Positions 17,696 through 26,538 of a stretch of DNA of 64,000 bases are shown piece after piece. The stretch comes from Arenivirga flava (GTDB lineage: Bacteria; Actinomycetota; Actinomycetes; Actinomycetales; Microbacteriaceae): NCBI RefSeq assembly GCF_030161575.1, contig NZ_BSUL01000001.1, forward strand, positions 1,965,809 to 2,029,808, read 5' to 3'. The translations under genes were made by a program, and so were the position numbers. How positions within the stretch are numbered: the stretch's first letter is position 1; each line of letters opens with the position of its first letter. Under the pieces are notes generated by a model. That model saw nothing but the letters and a program-made list of their open reading frames with translations, did no database searches and had not been told where the DNA came from.

Positions 17696-18744
17696 CCCGC
17701 CCCCATCCGATGGCGTCCGTCGTCGCTGCCGCCATCGCCGTCCTGGCGCTCGCCGGCTGCGGCACCACCGAGGTCGACACGGCAGCCCCGGCCGGCACGG
17801 TCGGCTCCGCCGAGTGCGAGGCCGACACCACCGAGACCGCATCCGGCCCGGTGACGCTCACCGACAGCCTCGGGCGCACCGTCGAGCTCGACGAGCCCGC
17901 CGAGCGCGTCGTCGTGCTCGAATGGCAGCAGACCGAGGACCTGCTCACGCTGTGCATCGCTCCCGTCGGCGCCGCGTCGACCGCCGACTACGCGACCTAC
18001 GTCAGCGCCGAGACGCTGCCCGAGAGCACCGCCGACGTCGGCGAGCGCGGCGAGCCCGACCTCGACACGCTCTACGGCCTCGACCCGGACCTCATCGTGA
18101 TCGAGGCCTACGACGAGGACGACGAGCTGCTGCAGCAGCTCGAGCAGCGCGACGTGCCGGTGCTGGCGACGATCGGCGCGGACGCCTCCGGCCAGATCGA
18201 CAACATGAAGCACGTGTTCGAGCTCATCGCCGAGGCCACGGGTCGCACCGAGCGGGCCGAGGCCGTGCTCGCGGAGTTCGACGAGCACCTCGCGCAGGCC
18301 AAGGCGTCCGTCGCCGACGCCGAGCTCGCCACCGACCGCTTCGTCTTCTTCGACGGGTGGATCGAGAGCGGCAACGTGGTCATCCGCCCCTACGGCGAGG
18401 GCGCCCTCTTCACCGAGCTCGGCGAGCAGCTCGGACTCCAGGGGGCCTGGACGGATGCGGTCGACGCGTCCTACGGCAGCGGCGGGGTGGACCCCGCCTA
18501 CGGGCTCGGGCAGACCGACATCGAAGGGCTCACCGCCGTCGGCGACGCGAACCTCGTCTTCTCGAACGACGGCACCGCCGAGAGCTACGTGACCGAGCTG
18601 GAGAAGAGCCCGATCTGGACGGCCCTGCCGGCGGTGCAGGAGGGTCGCGCCTACGAGTTCCCGCCCGGTGTCTGGGGCGCCGGCGGACCCCGCTCGGGCC
18701 AGCAGGCCATCGACGCTTTCGTGGACGTGATCGCCGGTTCGTGA
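17692..18744 (+). CDS. Iron-siderophore ABC transporter, substrate-binding lipoprotein
   Basis: 350 residues. The N-terminus is a lipoprotein signal peptide ending in VLALAGC (Cys about residue 20), so the mature protein is lipid-anchored outside the membrane. TLTDSLGRTVELDEPAERVVVLEW is the start of a Fe/B12 periplasmic-binding domain (PF01497 type). GLDPDLIVIEAYDEDDE and GQIDNMKHVFELIAEATGRTE continue it. It captures a ferric siderophore and hands it to the fused permease. The stop overlaps the GTG of the permease gene. Confidence 0.93.
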   Translation: MTRPHPMASVVAAAIAVLALAGCGTTEVDTAAPAGTVGSAECEADTTETASGPVTLTDSLGRTVELDEPAERVVVLEWQQTEDLLTLCIAPVGAASTADYATYVSAETLPESTADVGERGEPDLDTLYGLDPDLIVIEAYDEDDELLQQLEQRDVPVLATIGADASGQIDNMKHVFELIAEATGRTERAEAVLAEFDEHLAQAKASVADAELATDRFVFFDGWIESGNVVIRPYGEGALFTELGEQLGLQGAWTDAVDASYGSGGVDPAYGLGQTDIEGLTAVGDANLVFSNDGTAESYVTELEKSPIWTALPAVQEGRAYEFPPGVWGAGGPRSGQQAIDAFVDVIAGS

Positions 18745-20828
18745 CCCCGCGTCCGTCCGCCGCCGAGCGCCGTCCCGACCGCGGGACGGCGCTCGGCGGC
18801 GTCGGCGTGCTGCTGCTCATCGGCGTCGCGATCGTCGCCGTCGGCCTCTGGCACGTGGCGCAGGGCACCTCGGGCCTCGGCGCCGTCGACCTGCTGCGCG
18901 CGCTCGGGGGCGAGGACGTCGCCGTCGGCGGCGTCTCCGCCGAGGACATCGTCTCGGGGTCCCGTCTGCCCCGCCTGCTCGCGGGGGTGGCGGTCGGCCT
19001 CGCGCTGGGCGCCGCGGGCGCCCTGCTGCAGTCGATCACCCGCAATCAGCTCGCCTCGCCCGACACCCTCGCGGTCACCGCGGGCGCCTACTGCGCGCTC
19101 ACCGCCGTCGCGGCGTTCGGCATCGCCGTACCGCTCTGGGCCTCGAGCGCCGTCGCCTTCCTCGGAGGCCTGCTGGCCGCGCTGCTCGTGCTCGCGCTCA
19201 CCGGCAGCGCCGCGGGCACCTCCAGCACCCGGCTGCTCCTGGCGGGCTCGGCCATCGCCATGGGGCTCGACTCCGTCACCGCCATGCTGCTCATCCTGTT
19301 CCGCGAGAGCACCACCGGCCTCTTCGCCTGGGGCAGCGGCTCCCTCGGGCAGCTCAACCTCGACGCCGCCGTCCGCGCCGCGCCGGTCATCGCAGCAGCC
19401 CTCGGCGCCGCGCTGCTGCTGCACCGGAGGCTCGACGTGCTCGGCCTCGGCGAGGACAACGCCGCCTCCCTCGGCGTGCCCGTGCGCTCGACCAGGACGA
19501 TCGCCGTCCTCTGCGCCGTGCTGCTGACGGGCATCTCGGTGACGCTCGCCGGTCCGATCGCCTTCGTCGGCCTCGGGGCGCCGGTGCTGACCAGACTGCT
19601 CGCCGTCCGGGTCCGCGCGCTCCGACGGCATGTCTGGCTGATCCCGGCATCGGCGATGATCGGCGCGCTGCTCATCCTGCTCGCCGACGCGGTGCTGCGC
19701 GCGGTGCTCGGCGCCGAGGGCGCCACCGCGATCCCGACCGGCATCCCCACCGCCCTGCTCGGCGGTCTCGTGATCGTCGCCCTCGCCATGCGGGTGCGCG
19801 ACGCCGGTGCCGCGCGGGTGGCGCGGGCGGTGCGCTCGACCCTGCGCACCCGGAGGCGCTTCGCCATCGCGACGGCGGTCATCGGATGCGCGGTGGTCGC
19901 GACCGTCGTCGTCGCTCTGCTGCTCGGCAGCCTGCAGCTGCGCCTCGGCGACGTGGCCCTCTGGCTGCAGCAGGCCGCCCCCGAGCTGGTGGCGCGCGCG
20001 CTCGACGAGCGGCTCGCGCGCATCCTCGCGGCCCTGCTCGCGGGCGCGGCGCTGGCGTTGGCGGGCACGGCGGTGCAGAGCTCCGTCCGCAATCCGCTCG
20101 CCGAACCCGGTCTGCTCGGCATCACGGCCGGCGCCGGGCTCGGCGCCGTGGTCGTCGTCACCTCCGGAGCGGGCGGACGGCCCGTCCTCATCGCCGCGGC
20201 CATCGCCGCCGGGCTCGGCACCTTCGCCCTGATCACCGTCCTCGCCCGCCGCGGGGGCTTCCTGCCCGACCGCTTCGTGCTCGTCGGCATCGGCGCCGGC
20301 TACGCGCTCAGCGCGGTGACGACCTTCCTGCTGCTCAGCTCCGACCCGTGGCAGACGCCGCGGATCCTGACCTGGCTCTCCGGCACCACCTACGGGCGGT
20401 CGCTGCAGGATGTCGCGCCCGTCGCCGTCGTGCTCCTCGCAGCGCTGCCCGCGCTGTTCGCGCTGCGACGCCAGCTCGATCTGCTGGCGATCGACGAGGA
20501 CACCCCGCGTGTGCTCGGCATGCGCCCCGGGCGTGCGCGCCTCGGCCTGCTCTCGCTCGCCGCGGTGCTCGCCGCCGTCTCGGTCGTGGCCATCGGCACG
20601 GTCGGGTTCATCGGGCTCGTCGCGCCCCATCTCGCGCGCAGCCTCGTCGGGGCCAGGCACGGGCGCGTCATCCCGGTGGCGGTGCTGCTCGGGGGCTTGC
20701 TGGTGCTCGTGGCCGACACGGTGGGCCGCACCGTCATCGCGCCCGCGCAGCTGCCGGCCGGGCTCATGGTCGCCCTCATCGGCGCGCCGTACTTCATCTG
20801 GCTGCTGCGAGGCGCGCAGGACCGCTGA
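18741..20828 (+). CDS. Fused FecCD-type permease for ferric siderophore
   Basis: 695 residues, about twice the usual length of a FecCD permease. The first half has SRLPRLLAGVAVGLALGAAG and LAGPIAFVGLGAPVLTRLL. The second half repeats the pattern with ERLARILAALLAGAALALAG, PLAEPGLLGITAGAGLG and GTVGFIGLVAPHLARSLVG, the cytoplasmic loop that docks with the ATPase. Each half has about 8-10 hydrophobic helices. One polypeptide therefore supplies both permease units, as in FhuB. The GTG overlaps the upstream stop, completing an ATPase-binding protein-permease operon. Confidence 0.93.
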   Translation: MTPRPSAAERRPDRGTALGGVGVLLLIGVAIVAVGLWHVAQGTSGLGAVDLLRALGGEDVAVGGVSAEDIVSGSRLPRLLAGVAVGLALGAAGALLQSITRNQLASPDTLAVTAGAYCALTAVAAFGIAVPLWASSAVAFLGGLLAALLVLALTGSAAGTSSTRLLLAGSAIAMGLDSVTAMLLILFRESTTGLFAWGSGSLGQLNLDAAVRAAPVIAAALGAALLLHRRLDVLGLGEDNAASLGVPVRSTRTIAVLCAVLLTGISVTLAGPIAFVGLGAPVLTRLLAVRVRALRRHVWLIPASAMIGALLILLADAVLRAVLGAEGATAIPTGIPTALLGGLVIVALAMRVRDAGAARVARAVRSTLRTRRRFAIATAVIGCAVVATVVVALLLGSLQLRLGDVALWLQQAAPELVARALDERLARILAALLAGAALALAGTAVQSSVRNPLAEPGLLGITAGAGLGAVVVVTSGAGGRPVLIAAAIAAGLGTFALITVLARRGGFLPDRFVLVGIGAGYALSAVTTFLLLSSDPWQTPRILTWLSGTTYGRSLQDVAPVAVVLLAALPALFALRRQLDLLAIDEDTPRVLGMRPGRARLGLLSLAAVLAAVSVVAIGTVGFIGLVAPHLARSLVGARHGRVIPVAVLLGGLLVLVADTVGRTVIAPAQLPAGLMVALIGAPYFIWLLRGAQDR

Positions 20829-20940
20829 GGGCGCGGAGCCGACGGGCCTCGTGCCACCCCTGGTCGCGAATACCGAGCGTCCGCTAGGTTTCCAGCAGCG
20901 CCGTCCGGCGCATCCGCTCAACGACGAGACAGGACCACCC

Positions 20941-22155
20941 GTGACCCCACGCACCGCGCACCGCATCGCCGGCATCGCCGGCATCGCCGTCGCCGCCCTC
21001 ATCGCCGCCGCCGGCCTCGGCGCGGCCGCGGCCCCCGCATCCGCCGCCACCGCCGACGCCTGCACCCGAACGCTGCCGGCCGGCGCCTCGAGCATCCCGG
21101 TGCCGTTCGGCGGCGCCACCTACGCCGTGCCCGTGCACGTGCCCGCCGGCGCGACCGGCGAGCTGCCGCTCGTGCTCGACCTGCACGGCTCCAACGCCAA
21201 CGGCACCGTGCAGGCGCAGATCTCCGGGCTCGCCGCCGTCGCCGACGCGGAGGGCTTCATCGTGGCCAACCCGTCCGGTGCGATCGGGGCGCCCGCCTTC
21301 GCGCAGACGCTGCCGGACGGCAACTGGGGCTGGAACGTCCCCGGCGTGCCGCTCACCTCCGGCACCTTCCCGCCGGACGGCTCGCGCGACGACGTCGCCT
21401 TCCTCACGGCGGTCGTCGAGGCGATCGACGCGCAGGGATGCGTCGCCGAGGGCTCGGTCTTCGCGACCGGCTTCTCCGGCGGCGGGCGCATGGCCTCGGC
21501 CCTCGCCTGCAGCCGAGCGGATGTCTTCGCCGCCGTCGCGCCGGTCGCCGGGCTGCGCGCCGGACGCGCCGACCCGGCCGCCCTCGCGACGATCGAGGCC
21601 GGCTCCTGCGCGCCCACGCGGCCCGTGGCGGTGCTGAGCTTCCACGGCACCGCCGACGTCGTCAACCCGTACCCCGGCAACGCCGATCCGCGCTGGGGCT
21701 ACAGCGTGGCCGCCGCCGCGGCAGGCTGGGCGGCGCTGGACGGCTGCGACGCGACGCCGACGTCGACCACCGCGACCGCCACCGCCACCCGCATCGCCTT
21801 CGCCGGCTGCGCGGAGGGCGGCGCCGTCGAGTACTACGAGCTCGCCGGCGGCGGCCACACCTGGCCCGGCACCACGGTCGACCTCTCCGCGCTGGGAGCG
21901 ACCGACGCGAGCGTCTCCGCCTCCGCGCTGATGTGGGACTTCTTCGAGGCGAACGCGCGCACCGCGGCCGCCGAGGAGCCGCCGGTCGCGTCGCCGGCGC
22001 CGAGCGCCCCCGCCGCCCCGCCGAGCGCCGAGCAGGCGCCGCGCGAGCTCGCCGCCACCGGTCCCGCGTCGGTCCTCGCCGCGATCAGCCTCGCCATCGG
22101 CCTCGCCCTGATCGGTGCGAGCGCGGTCGGAGCCGCGCGCCGCCGTCGCGCCTGA
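20941..22155 (+). CDS. Secreted PHB-depolymerase/feruloyl-esterase-like hydrolase with LAxTG wall anchor
   Basis: 404 residues from GTG 20941. Residues 1-38 are a Sec signal peptide ending APASAATA. The hydrolase domain has LPLVLDLHGSNANGT (oxyanion loop), FATGFSGGGRMASALACS (nucleophile elbow GFSGG), SFHGTADVVNPYPG (acid region) and LAGGGHTWPGTT (catalytic His), as in LpqC and family-1 carbohydrate esterases. A Pro/Ala-rich linker follows. The C-terminus is LAATG, a hydrophobic helix, and ARRRRA. LAxTG is the motif of actinobacterial class E sortases, so the enzyme is probably wall-linked. Substrate unknown: polyester or plant ester. Confidence 0.85.
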   Translation: MTPRTAHRIAGIAGIAVAALIAAAGLGAAAAPASAATADACTRTLPAGASSIPVPFGGATYAVPVHVPAGATGELPLVLDLHGSNANGTVQAQISGLAAVADAEGFIVANPSGAIGAPAFAQTLPDGNWGWNVPGVPLTSGTFPPDGSRDDVAFLTAVVEAIDAQGCVAEGSVFATGFSGGGRMASALACSRADVFAAVAPVAGLRAGRADPAALATIEAGSCAPTRPVAVLSFHGTADVVNPYPGNADPRWGYSVAAAAAGWAALDGCDATPTSTTATATATRIAFAGCAEGGAVEYYELAGGGHTWPGTTVDLSALGATDASVSASALMWDFFEANARTAAAEEPPVASPAPSAPAAPPSAEQAPRELAATGPASVLAAISLAIGLALIGASAVGAARRRRA

Positions 22156-22220
22156 CCGGATGGGGGAGGCGGCGCGCCGTCTCCCCGCCCGGCACCGTGC
22201 GGCCGGGCCGGAGCGGGGCC

Positions 22221-23225
22221 TCAGCCGGCGCCGCTCGACGCACGCACGACGAGCTCGCCCGGCAGCAGCGCCGGACCGGCCGCGCCGCCGGCGAGGCGGT
22301 CGAGGGCGGCCTCGGCCATCGCCTCCAGCGGCTGGCGCAACGACGTGAGCGGTGGTGCGCTGTACTCGCCCTCCCAGGTGCCGTCGAAGCCGACGACGGC
22401 GACGTCCTCGGGCACCCGCAGGCCGGCGTCGCGCAGGGCGCGCAGCAGTCCGATGGCGATGAGGTCCGAGGCGGCGACGACCGCATCCGGCCGTTCCGCC
22501 AGCCCCGTCAGCAGGCGACCGGATGCGCGCCCGCCCTCCCGCGAGTACGCCGCCTCGATCGCGGGGCCGGGCTCCAGGCCCGCGGCGCGGCACGCGTCCT
22601 CCCAGCCCCGACGGCGCGGCTCCTGGCGGCCCTGCGCATCCGCGCCCGTGTCGCCGAGGAAGGCGATGCGGCGGCGGCCCAGCGCGGCGAGGTGCGCGGT
22701 GGCGGTCGCGGCGCCGGCGGCGAGGTCCACGCCGATGCCGTCCGCTCCATCCGCTCGGTCCATGCTGTTGAGCAGCAGCCAGGGCACACCGAGCGCGTCG
22801 ATCGGCGCGCGGTCGACGGGTGCGCCGGCGAGCAGCAGCACGCCGTCGACCTGCCGGGCCGCGAGGTCGCGCATCCTCGCGTGGAGCGCCGCCTCGTCCG
22901 GGGTCGAGGTGGTGAGCAGCAGATCGAGGCCTCGGGCTCGAGCCGCGTCCTCCACCGCGCTCGCCAGCTCGGCGAAGAACGGATTCGCGAAGATGCGCCG
23001 GCCGCCCACCGGGGCCAGCAGCGCGATCGTGCGCGACGACCCCGAGCGCAGGGCGCGGGCGGCCGCGTTGGGCTGGTAGCCGAGCTCGGCGATCGCCGCG
23101 CGCACCCGCTCCGCCGTCGCGGCGGCCACCGGCGCCCCGCCGTTGAGCGTGTACGACACCACGGCGTCGCTGACCCCGGCGAGGCGCGCGACGTCGCGAC
23201 GGGTGACGCGGCGGGGCTCGGGCAT
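22221..23225 (-). CDS. LacI-family transcriptional regulator
   Basis: 334 residues. The first 55 are a LacI HTH and hinge (TRRDVARLAGVSDAVVSYTL, then IAELGYQPNAAARALRSG). The effector domain has IFANPFFAELASAVEDAARA, VDGVLLLAGAP, LAALGRRRIAFLGDTG, PDAVVAASDLIAIGLLRAL and VVGFDGTWEGEYSAPPLTSL. It starts 5 nt after the stop of the Gfo/Idh gene upstream, so the two form one operon and the regulator probably controls its own operon through the site at 24537-24551. Confidence 0.92.
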   Translation of the reverse strand: MPEPRRVTRRDVARLAGVSDAVVSYTLNGGAPVAAATAERVRAAIAELGYQPNAAARALRSGSSRTIALLAPVGGRRIFANPFFAELASAVEDAARARGLDLLLTTSTPDEAALHARMRDLAARQVDGVLLLAGAPVDRAPIDALGVPWLLLNSMDRADGADGIGVDLAAGAATATAHLAALGRRRIAFLGDTGADAQGRQEPRRRGWEDACRAAGLEPGPAIEAAYSREGGRASGRLLTGLAERPDAVVAASDLIAIGLLRALRDAGLRVPEDVAVVGFDGTWEGEYSAPPLTSLRQPLEAMAEAALDRLAGGAAGPALLPGELVVRASSGAG

Positions 23226-23230
23226 GCCGC

Positions 23231-24475
23231 TCAGACCCCGGCGGCCCGAGGCGCCAGGCGCTCCCCCACCGCGACCGGGGCGTCGCCGTGGTCGGGCACG
23301 GGCAGCCGCTCACCGCCGCGGCGGGCCGACTCCATCGCCACGAGGCCGGGCAGCGTGTAGCGGGCCGCGACCCAGGCGTTGACCGTGGGCAGCGTGCCCG
23401 TGCCGACCGCGCGCACGAAGTCGTCGACGAGCAGGTGGTGCGAGCCCTCGTGACCGTTGGCGGCGCCCTCGAGCTCCGCGGGCAGGCGCGCGGCCTCCTG
23501 CTCGTGCACGGGCGCGTGGCCGCTGACGAACGCGGCGCGCAGCGCGGGCGAGACGTGCTCCAGGCGCGGGTCGTCGTGCGCCATCGTCGCGGTCGTGGCG
23601 AGCTGCTCGGTGACGTCCTCGACCCCCTCGCCGGTCTGCCAGACGCTGGTCTGCACGAGCTGCTCGAACACGCCCTCCGTGCCGAAGAAGCGGAAACGGC
23701 TCTCGCGGATCGACGAGGGGTAGCCCACCCGCCGGAACTCGTTGATGCGCATCGAGCCACCGCCGTCGAGCTCGAACAGCGCGGTCATGTTCGAGAAGTC
23801 GTTGCCGAACATGCTCACCTCGGCGTCGAACACCCCGTCGTCGGTGTGGTCGCGCATGCCGGTGCAGCTCACGCTGACGGCGTGGGTCGGGATCGCGCCG
23901 AGCACGCCGCCGATCGAGTGCGTCGGGTACCACATGGGCGGGTAGCTGGCCGTGGCCCTCCACCCCTCGCCGCCGCTGTAGCGGTAGGCGTCGTAGAAGC
24001 CGTGGTCCATGTCGTGCAGGTAGTCGCCCTCAAGGTAGAAGACGCGGCCGAAGGCGCCCTCGGCGTGCTTGCGCCGGGCGAAGACGGTGGCGGGGTTGTA
24101 CTGGCTCGTCTCGCCCATCATGTACGTGAGCCCGGTCTCGCGGACGAGGCGGATGATCTCCGCGATCTCGTCGGCGTCGCTCGCCATCGGCACGGCCGAG
24201 TACACGTGCTTGCCGGCGCGCAGCGCCCGCGCGACGAGCGGACCGTGCGTCCAGCGCTGCGTGAACAGGGCGACGGCGTCGACGGCCGGATCCGCCAGCA
24301 TCGCCTCGAAGCTCTCGTGGGTGCCGGCGAGGCCCGCCTCGGCGACCAGCGCATCCGCTCGCCCCTCGATCACGTCGGTCACCGTGATCGCGCCGACGCC
24401 GGGATGCCGGTGGAACAGCTCCGCGAAGTGGCCGCTGAACTGGCCGGCGCCGACGATGCCGAGGGTGAAGGTCAT
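23231..24475 (-). CDS. Gfo/Idh/MocA-family oxidoreductase
   Basis: 414 residues. The Rossmann start is TLGIVGAGQFSGHFAELF. The second family block reads GKHVYSAVPMASDADE, where Ala-Val-Pro-Met replaces the usual EKP and the catalytic Lys is not in its standard place. Later GGVLGAIPTHAVSVSCTG and FFGTEGVFEQLV resemble substrate-side segments. It likely acts on a sugar or cyclitol. The missing EKP Lys makes classical NAD(P)-dependent oxidation less certain. It is co-transcribed with the LacI gene, with GGGAGCTCCC just before the ATG. Confidence 0.85.
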   Translation of the reverse strand: MTFTLGIVGAGQFSGHFAELFHRHPGVGAITVTDVIEGRADALVAEAGLAGTHESFEAMLADPAVDAVALFTQRWTHGPLVARALRAGKHVYSAVPMASDADEIAEIIRLVRETGLTYMMGETSQYNPATVFARRKHAEGAFGRVFYLEGDYLHDMDHGFYDAYRYSGGEGWRATASYPPMWYPTHSIGGVLGAIPTHAVSVSCTGMRDHTDDGVFDAEVSMFGNDFSNMTALFELDGGGSMRINEFRRVGYPSSIRESRFRFFGTEGVFEQLVQTSVWQTGEGVEDVTEQLATTATMAHDDPRLEHVSPALRAAFVSGHAPVHEQEAARLPAELEGAANGHEGSHHLLVDDFVRAVGTGTLPTVNAWVAARYTLPGLVAMESARRGGERLPVPDHGDAPVAVGERLAPRAAGV

Positions 24476-24522
24476 GGGAGCTCCCGAGGTCGCGAGCGCG
24501 GCCCAGCGCCGTCGCCGCCACC

Positions 24523-24551
24523 AGTATCGGCGGAGACTTTACTCGTGTCAA
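24523..24551 (-). promoter_or_regulatory. Promoter with overlapping LacI-type operator for the oxidoreductase-lacI operon
   Basis: TTGACA (24546-24551) and GATACT (24523-24528) are separated by exactly 17 nt, a near-consensus housekeeping promoter for the minus-strand operon. The -35 overlaps TTGACACGAGTAAA (24538-24551), which matches 12 of 14 positions of the palindrome TTTACACGTGTAAA, a LacI-family style operator. Autorepression by the downstream LacI protein is inferred. Confidence 0.65.
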
Positions 24552-25015
24552 TATGCGCGTGCGCGACAGCCGGGCGACCCGGGGTCGCTCGGCGTCGAGA
24601 CGGCCTCGCCGCGGATCGCCGCGTCGAGGTACGCCTCGGCGGCCTCCTCGCCGGCGATGCCGTCCACGAGGGCGAGCTCGTCGATCAGCTGCTTGCGCAC
24701 CTTCTCGAGCAGGCGCTTCTCGCCCGGCGAGACCCCCTTGTCCCAGTTGCGGCGGCTCAGGTCGCGCACGACCTCGGCGAAGAGCATGATGTCGCCGGTC
24801 GCGACCTTCTGCTCGTAGCTCTTGAAGCGCCGCGACCAGTTCGACGGCTCCTCGACGAAGTCCTCGCCGAGCACCGCGCGCAGCTTGGCGAGCTGATCGC
24901 CGGCGACGACCTCGCGCAGGCCCACCTCCTCGAGCTGCGCGACGGGCACCTGCAGCGAGAGCTGGTGCAGCTCGGAGTGCAGGGCGACCATCGGGGTGTC
25001 GACGCCGCCGACCAC
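24548..25015 (-). CDS. CarD-like RNA-polymerase-interacting regulator, 5' end unresolved
   Basis: The C-terminal CarD helical domain is clear: NWSRRFKSYEQKVATGDIM, FAEVVRDLSRRNWDKGVSPGE, LLEKVRKQLIDELALVDGI. The start given is the only in-frame GTG, but the family's N-terminal Tudor-like domain continues upstream in frame as IGSTLVHPRHGALTV (about 25030-25075) with no ATG, GTG or TTG before the previous stop. One added C in GACGCC|TC (25093-25094) would join it to an upstream frame with GTG/ATG starts. CarD binds RNA polymerase beta and stabilises open promoters. This copy is divergent, so it may be a specialised second CarD. Confidence 0.75.
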   Translation of the reverse strand: MVGGVDTPMVALHSELHQLSLQVPVAQLEEVGLREVVAGDQLAKLRAVLGEDFVEEPSNWSRRFKSYEQKVATGDIMLFAEVVRDLSRRNWDKGVSPGEKRLLEKVRKQLIDELALVDGIAGEEAAEAYLDAAIRGEAVSTPSDPGSPGCRARAY

Positions 25016-25193
25016 GCGGTTGCGATGCGCGGTGACGGTGAGGGCTCCGTGGCGGGGGTGGACGAGGGTGCTGCCGATTGCAGTGCGGATGAGGCGTCTC
25101 CGGTCGATCTCCCGCCGATGTCGACGTGCGCTCCATCGGTGCGGCGCACGCCCGCGCGGGGCTGCTGCATGCTACGGAGTTCTGCGGCCCGGG

Positions 25194-25400
25194 TCAAGTC
25201 GACCGGACGTTCCGTTCGACGAGCTGCCGTACCGTCACGATCAGCAGGACCGCACCGATGAGCGCCTGCAAGCCGATGCCGACCCACTGGCCGGCACGGG
25301 CGTCATCGCCGATCGAGGAGAAGAGCTGGACCGCGGACAGGACCAGCAGCAGCACGGCGCAGATGGCGGTGATGATCGGAGCACTGGAGCGTTTCGGCAT
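25194..25400 (-). CDS. Small two-helix membrane protein, hypothetical
   Basis: 68 residues from the ATG at 25400, with hydrophobic stretches at about residues 8-24 and 42-58. The polar loop between them is SSIGDDARAGQWV, and the tail VRQLVERNVRST is charged. No family recognised. An upstream in-frame ATG at 25433 would add 11 residues. It lies between the AraC gene and carD on the same strand. Confidence 0.5.
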   Translation of the reverse strand: MPKRSSAPIITAICAVLLLVLSAVQLFSSIGDDARAGQWVGIGLQALIGAVLLIVTVRQLVERNVRST

Positions 25401-25499
25401 CCCTCGAGCATGCCCGAGCAGCCTGGCCGGCACCCGAACGCGACGGCCTCGAGCAGCCGTGGACGTCGACGCACCCGCAGGGCGCGGCCCACGCCTCGC

Positions 25500-26486
25500 T
25501 CAGCCGTGGAGGGTGTCGCGGGGCAGCTCGCCGAAGCGCTCCGCGTAGTGGGCGGCGAAGCGGCCCAGGTGCGCGAAGCCCCAGTTGCGGGCGACGTCGG
25601 CGATGGCGGTGCCGGGCTCCGCCGCGCGCAGGTCGTCGCGAACCCGGTCGAGGCGGATCCGGCGCAGATAGTCGACCGGGGTGATCTCGAGGTGCTTGTG
25701 GAACGCCGACTGGAGCACGCGCGGTGAGACACCGGCGGCCTCGGCGATCTGGGTGACGTTGACGGGCAGGTGCGCGTTGGCGTGCATGAACTCGATCGCC
25801 CGGCGCAGCCGCGCGTTGCCGGGGACCGTGAGTTCCGGTGGGGCGGCGATGGACTCGTGCGGGAACGTCTCGAGCAGCGCGATCGCCGCGGCCCGGTTGG
25901 CCTCGCTGCGCAGGATGGCGGAGGCGTTGTCGCTGTAGAGCACCTTCGCCACCGTCGAGACGGTCGCACCCCAACGGCGCAGCGCGTCGCCCTCGGGCAC
26001 CGCCGTGGTGTCGAACAGCAGCGGCCCCTCGGGGGTGCCCTCGTGCTCGGCGGCGACGCGCTCGAGGAAGGCGCCGTCGAAGTGCATCAGGTTCTGCTTG
26101 TGGTCGTGGAACGCGAAGGCGTTGTCGCGGTTGTTGACGAACATCGCCGGACGTCCGTGCTGCAGCGCGACCGGGTCGCCATCGAGGTCGAGCACGCCCT
26201 CGCCGGCGGTGATCCAGGTGACGACGTACTCGCCCTCGGTCTCGATCGCACCGCGCATGGAACCGCCGAAGAGGTTGCCGCGCAGGCTCAGCTCGCCGTC
26301 GCCGACGCTGGTGTACCGGAAGCCGAAGGCGTCTCCGGTGGGTTCGATCACGAAACCGCGACCGTTGTAGGTGCCCTGGTACATCGCGCGCGCCTGCTCG
26401 ATGTGGTGCCCGACGATCTCAGCTCGGGCCGCGCCGGCAGCTGCAGGGCGCTCGGCGCCGACCTCGTTATCCATTTCGCGAATCAT
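25500..26486 (-). CDS. AraC-family transcriptional regulator, paralogue of 32902-33918
   Basis: 328 residues. The N-terminal half is a cupin-like effector domain (YNGRGFVIEPTG, FRYTSVGDGELSLRGN, YVVTWITAGEGVL). The C-terminal AraC HTH has AIEFMHANAHLPVNVTQIAE, VSPRVLQSAFHKHLEITPVD and YLRRIRLDRVRDDL, ending with WGFAHLGRFAAHYAERFGE. It is clearly related to the AraC protein at 32902-33918, sharing RAxxFMHANAH and LRRIRLDRxRDD in the DNA-binding domain and the YNGR/VGD pattern in the N-terminal domain. An alternative ATG lies at 26474. It belongs to the accessory island; its target is unknown. Confidence 0.88.
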   Translation of the reverse strand: MIREMDNEVGAERPAAAGAARAEIVGHHIEQARAMYQGTYNGRGFVIEPTGDAFGFRYTSVGDGELSLRGNLFGGSMRGAIETEGEYVVTWITAGEGVLDLDGDPVALQHGRPAMFVNNRDNAFAFHDHKQNLMHFDGAFLERVAAEHEGTPEGPLLFDTTAVPEGDALRRWGATVSTVAKVLYSDNASAILRSEANRAAAIALLETFPHESIAAPPELTVPGNARLRRAIEFMHANAHLPVNVTQIAEAAGVSPRVLQSAFHKHLEITPVDYLRRIRLDRVRDDLRAAEPGTAIADVARNWGFAHLGRFAAHYAERFGELPRDTLHG

Positions 26487-26538
26487 GTCACGGAACCGGC
26501 GTCTCGGTAGGCGAAGCAGGTCGTACGACCGGCACTGA

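Noticed and set aside
17814..20828. A reading frame of over 1,000 codons across the siderophore importer
   Set aside because: The first 300 residues are Arg/Ala-rich shadow of the binding-protein gene in another frame; the true permease starts at GTG 18741.
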